Assembly: GCA_030077755.1 (NCBI GenBank)
Contig: JAQJZZ010000002.1
Span: 2,170,001-2,234,000, forward strand
DNA length: 64,000 nt
DNA from: Filosporella fistucella
Taxonomy: Eukaryota; Ascomycota; Leotiomycetes; Helotiales
Direction of reading: 5' to 3'
Part shown: positions 60,252-64,000 of the stretch, piece by piece
Numbering within the stretch: the stretch's first letter is position 1
Layout: every line of letters starts with the position of its first letter
Made by a program: the position numbers and the translations under genes
Notes under the pieces: model-generated
What the model was told of the DNA's origin: nothing
Databases searched by the model: none
Seen by the model: the letters and a program-made list of their open reading frames with translations, nothing else

Positions 60252-60524
60252 CTAATAAGCCCCAAGAACTGTCGCGATCAACGACGGTATACCCACCCCA
60301 AGTCCAACCCCAATCGCAATTCTGTCGGATGTTGATAGGCCTCCTCCGCCACCTGAACCTGTTGAAATAGTATTCGTGTTGGTGTTATTGTTGATGTTAT
60401 CTCTGATCGCGAGAATCCTTGAGAGGAGGCCGTGTTCGTATCGGTTGAGAGGATGTGTAGCACAGAGTTGAACAAAAGAGAATGATGATGCTAGCAGAAA
60501 TAAACTGAAGAAGACTTGCGGCAT
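60252..60524 (-). CDS. small secreted/membrane-anchored protein (90 residues)
   Basis: From the ATG at 60524 the product has a signal peptide (MPQVFFSLFLLASSFSFVQL), a short mature segment, an asparagine/threonine and glycine-rich linker, and ends with a glycine-rich transmembrane helix (DRIAIGVGLGVGIPSLIATV). That last motif is common as the single membrane helix in many fungal proteins of otherwise different content. The frame is open further upstream (to 60638), but 60524 places the signal peptide at the N-terminus. Function unknown. It is divergent from the small cysteine-rich gene at 61188. Confidence 0.5.
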   Translation of the reverse strand: MPQVFFSLFLLASSFSFVQLCATHPLNRYEHGLLSRILAIRDNINNNTNTNTISTGSGGGGGLSTSDRIAIGVGLGVGIPSLIATVLGAY

Positions 60525-61187
60525 GATCGAATACTTCGATTTGAAATATTTCCCAAGTGTTGCTATGGGAATGAGGAGTTTTGTCAGTAGGAGTCTTGTT
60601 CTTGAGCTGTGCTTACTTGCGACACAGAAGTACTCCACAAGTTCTAGCTGTTATCAATCTTTTTTTTAAGAAGACAACAATAACATGTCAACATGAGGAG
60701 AAAGTCTCCTGCCACCCGCACAGCTCCGATATCTCAACATGCAAGAACCGCAACACCACTGAGGCTTAAGCCTCCAGTGAACCGGAATGTTGTCATTCGC
60801 TTGGCGCACACCTCAACACGGCAGAGTCAGAATGGGCGCATCAAATCATGTCTTTTGGTAATCCTCGTGATACTTTACGATATGCTAGAATTCTCAATTT
60901 AGAAATCGCGAGAGAGGTTATTGGATCGAGGTGGACAGAGCTGAAGATGCCAAGATGGAAAAAGGAAAAAAAAACATCTGGGGCAACACCACAATGAGAC
61001 ACGAGCCCAAATTCAGCTTTGGAGCTTGTGGTATGATAGTCGTGATAAATTTGATGGGTGAGGATGGAGTGATGTGTGCAAATATATGTGCATGGAAAAG
61101 TCGTTCTCATAGTATTCAACGACAGGCCCAAATTCACCCTCGAAAACCGGACTTAAATCAACAACTATCTTGATCGCAGCTTCTGAA
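60525..61187. promoter_or_regulatory. divergent intergenic region between two small secreted-protein genes
   Basis: A 663-base spacer between two divergent starts; a shared promoter region is possible. Short frames on both strands have no domain content. Confidence 0.4.
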
Positions 61188-61807
61188 ATGATTTCGTACT
61201 TTGGCTTACTCTGGCTAGCCATAACCACCCAAGCACAAATCAATCTTCCATTCGACACAATATACTCGGTGCACAGCAGTGACGTGCCTCGATGTCCACC
61301 AGGCTACCAAGCAGACAGTAAATACATTGCTTGCTGCTCAACATATGACTACTTGACAACGGCGCTTGCTCCGGGCTCAACAGCTGTACCCGCTTGCTGC
61401 AATTCCGACGCTGTGGGAGGTTGTACCGGTGCTGCCGAGGTGATGTTGGAATGGAAAATGAGTACTGATACAATCTTAGACAAGAGTAGGTTTTCTTCTT
61501 CGTCTAGACTTTGGAATCCCCAAACTAGATGAAATGAAGACTGACAGTACCATGAACAGCTACGATCGTACCAATTACACCCGGATCGCAAGGAGCGACC
61601 ACAGCAGCGGCTAAGCCAACTCCAACTGGCTCTGTACCGACCGCAACAACAACAAATGGTGGAGACACAAATAACAATGGGAATACAAATGTCAACAACA
61701 ACAGCATCAAGATCGGTTCGGCACCAGGATCGAGCTATTGGAACATGGGAGTATTATGCGTTGTAGTGTTTCTTCGCACACTGTATATCTGCCTACTTGG
61801 CTTCTAA
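61188..61807 (+). CDS. small cysteine-rich secreted protein with GPI-anchor-like C-terminus
   Basis: Exons 61188-61485 and 61560-61807 join to 546 nt (181 residues). A signal peptide MISYFGLLWLAITTQAQ is followed by a cysteine-rich region (PRCPPGYQ, IACCSTYDY, VPACCNSDAVGGC), a Thr/Asn/Gly-rich low-complexity stalk, and a hydrophobic C-terminus (MGVLCVVVFLRTLYICLLGF) preceded by small residues (GSAPGSS) suited to GPI attachment. This is the layout of fungal cell-surface or effector-like proteins. The start at 61188 is the first ATG. The intron has GTAGGT and AACAG borders. Family unknown. Confidence 0.65.
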
Positions 61808-63537
61808 TATACACCTGATCTGGTATGGGCTGTGCAGTCTGCCACCTGCAACTTCTTTCGGGGAGCGAATATTTCGAGGGCTCTGGCGCAGGGAGTGTGT
61901 CATTTGCTTGAGCTGCTGGATGAACCCTTAGGCAGGAGCTAGCCTAGTGTCACATGTAGAATAGCGATGTCTTGTGTTAAACTTGGCAAGAGGTTTCGAG
62001 CAGTGAATCTTAAGGCTGATACTGAACCAGTGACTCTCAGCTTCTTCGCACCTCATATGTTAATCTGTGACCGATGGCCACGACCTGATGAAGCTCATGT
62101 CAATGTTGCCTTGTTGTATTCACACATTCCAGTATGATAATATTAATCATGAGAGTAATATTTGTCGTAACCTGGATGGTATTCGGGCTTCAGAATTCTA
62201 TCTTCATGAATAATTACCCTATTATTCATTTGTTGGGTTGAGAAGGCTCTAGGAAGTATTGATTTTCTTCTAGTAGTAAGTGAGAGACACTTGATCAGTC
62301 TTGTCATCGTCTTTTTCACCTAAGCAATCCAGTCTTTGGAAATCGAGACGACATTAGCACATTTCGCTTGATCCCCAATGCGAAAGATTTTACTAGGCGA
62401 TTCTTTGGTAGCTATGAGAATTGAAAAACTCAATGAACCAGCACAAAGAAATTTTTGCTAGATTACTCAAAGGACTTGATTGGTGAAACTTCACTTGAAG
62501 TTCTTGATCACTTTCAGGAGGACACTCACCCTTTTTGGATTACTGAGCGGAAAAATAATTTCTTGAATGTTATTTCTTTAACATGTGATTCCTCGTTGTT
62601 GTGCCTGCCTTTTTGGTTTGTTTTCCCTGTGGACATTGCCATTGTGAACCCCTCCTGGAGTAGGGCGAAGCGTCAGAGCCCCAAAGCAAGCAGGACGGCT
62701 ATGTAGCCGCAATCTTGAATATTTAGAAGGTGCAGGTCGATCGGGAGCATCTTAATCAATTGAACTCTCATGGTATCTTCGAGCAATGAATATTTGTGGT
62801 AGAGTCAGTACGTGAAGATACATTCTGTTTCATATTGATAAGTACCTACAGGTTGAATTAAGGTTCTAAAGAACACGATCACCACTTCAGACGTTCGCCC
62901 AAACATGTGTCTTGTCGATCTGACATGCAACATGCGGTCAGTCAGAAATATCGCTCCACCCCTCCCCTGCCAAGCTAACTCGAGGTCCCACCAACGAGGC
63001 TAAAACATTCGAGGCTGAGACTTTCCACTTTCTAACTTCACCTCAATTCATCCCATCTTCAACTCGTACCGGCTCGCATTCCTTTTCAACCGTCATCCTA
63101 TTTAATTTCATGAATCAGTACATTCGACAATGTACCGTAATTGCCAGGACAGCAAATCCAACTGGAAAAATTGACATCTGTGAGAGGTCCAAGTTCGATC
63201 CAAGTTCCCGAAATCTGATGCATGGAATGTAACACGGAGTCGGCCAAAGGTGCTGGCCCTCCTGAGCAACCCATACAAGATCACTCCTCACGACCGTCAT
63301 CCCAGAAGCTATCAGACTCTATACCCGTAATGGCAGGGTCTTTACTCGTTCTGGTTCCAGCGCTTGGGATATGATCTGATACTGTACCCTGGCACTAGTG
63401 CCCACTCTGGCCCCGAATCCCCTCACCAGCCTTCAATTCACAGAAAATAAATCACATTCGCCAGCTAGCTGCAGATACACGCACGAACGCACCTCACCGC
63501 CCGAACATATAATGAGCTACTCGAAATGACCTCCTAG
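61808..63537. other. intergenic
   Basis: About 1.7 kb with no convincing gene; the 83-codon frame at 62455-62706 lacks domain content. A TGTAACAC word at 63228 resembles the start of some LTRs but no matching second end or primer-binding site was seen. The last 400 bases become CT-rich, like a fungal promoter or leader. Confidence 0.4.
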
Positions 63538-64000
63538 ATGTCCCTATCACGAATCCCTCTTCAGCAAGTCTTTCGTTCGAAACCCACTCGTTCTCCTTCA
63601 TCAGCCTCGACGGATTCTACCTCGGAGACTGCATTTGTACCGCGCGATATAACACCTCCTACCTCTGTCTTTGGTACGCCAGAGAAATTATCTTCATCTC
63701 CTCCACAACTCAATACTTTTTCGCCTCCTCCTCGACTTACTACGTTTGCTCTCCAATCTCGAGCCATGTCTGCATCACCGAACCGCGGTCCTCCGGTGCC
63801 ACGAGGTACCAGGACGCCGCAGATGTTGGAATATGAGCGTCAAGCGGAGGAGAGAGCTAGGGAGCAGGAGGCAATGCAGGAAGAGAGAGATAGGATGACG
63901 GCAGAGATGAACAGAATACAGCAGGAGCAAGATCGTATCGCACAAGAGGAATATGAGATGAGGCAATACTACGAAGCAGAAGCGCTGAAGCATGCAGAGG
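63538..64000 (+). CDS. N-terminal part of a coiled-coil protein (partial)
   Basis: ATG at 63538 opens a frame that runs off the window after 154 codons. The first 100 residues are rich in Ser, Thr and Pro (MSLSRIPLQQVFRSKPTRSP; TPPTSVFGTPEKLSSSPPQL), then comes PRGTRTPQMLEYERQAEERA and a long charged helix (EQEAMQEERDRMTAEMNRIQ) with a strong coiled-coil pattern. No signal peptide or catalytic motif. It could be a cytoskeletal or nuclear structural protein, or the Gag part of an LTR element whose rest lies beyond the window. Function unknown. Confidence 0.5.
   Translation, partial: MSLSRIPLQQVFRSKPTRSPSSASTDSTSETAFVPRDITPPTSVFGTPEKLSSSPPQLNTFSPPPRLTTFALQSRAMSASPNRGPPVPRGTRTPQMLEYERQAEERAREQEAMQEERDRMTAEMNRIQQEQDRIAQEEYEMRQYYEAEALKHAE

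Noticed and set aside
63190..63212. tRNA T-arm-like word GTTCGATCC
   Set aside because: No flanking acceptor stem, D-arm or anticodon arm could be folded around it on either strand.
63228..63540. Possible LTR beginning with TGTAACAC ahead of the coiled-coil frame
   Set aside because: No matching LTR end, direct repeat or primer-binding site was visible within the window.
1..64000. CRISPR arrays, bacterial operons, ribosome binding sites, integrases
   Set aside because: The window is fungal nuclear DNA with spliced genes; the only regular short repeats are the in-frame ankyrin units and small microsatellites.

Overview
The window is nuclear DNA from a filamentous ascomycete (Pezizomycotina). 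Evidence: short GT-AG introns of about 45-150 nt with degenerate branch points, a NACHT-ankyrin STAND receptor, HET-domain debris, an RlmA-type MADS factor, a C2H2/fungal-trans regulator and a large set of plant-cell-wall glycosidases. A plant-associated or saprotrophic leotiomycete is my best guess, but the sequence alone does not settle the class. All exon coordinates were worked out by hand from splice signals and reading-frame continuity; each spliced model given for an intact gene has a length divisible by three.

Layout. 1-4.8 kb: the 3' end of an unknown gene, then a four-exon STAND/NLR gene with very young ankyrin repeats. 4.8-11.6 kb: a gene-poor stretch with strong strand composition skew, leading into the RlmA/MEF2-type MADS-box gene (11.7-13.6 kb). 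15-16.4 kb: a truncated HET-TPR gene. 17.2-19.0 kb: an intronless Ted1/Cdc1-type phosphoesterase. 19.8-23.3 kb (minus): a secreted GH115 alpha-glucuronidase in five exons with one GC-AG intron. 25.7-26.5 kb: a broken MYND-finger gene. 27.0-28.6 kb (minus): a BUGZ/ZNF207-like zinc-finger gene. 29.7-32.0 kb: malic enzyme.

32.3-46.8 kb is a likely sugar-catabolic cluster: a C2H2/fungal-trans regulator, GH3 beta-glucosidase with PA14 insert, GH43 glycosidase, MFS sugar porter and GH78 alpha-L-rhamnosidase. The genes form two divergent pairs (regulator/GH3 and porter/GH78). None of the three glycosidases has a signal peptide, so the simplest reading is that a plant glycoside or oligosaccharide is imported and taken apart in the cytosol. 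The hexamer GTCCAC (either strand) occurs 13 times in the three cluster promoters and a 15-mer is shared by the two divergent ones, which suggests a common operator.

51.3-57.9 kb holds the most unusual gene: a secreted CE3-like SGNH esterase fused to about ten FG-GAP/VCBS calcium-loop repeats and a large unrecognised C-terminal region with a glycine-rich hydrophobic segment. It is cut into 33 exons, against 1-5 for every other gene here. Downstream lie a P450 relic with an internal deletion, two small secreted or membrane-anchored proteins, and the start of a coiled-coil protein that runs off the window.
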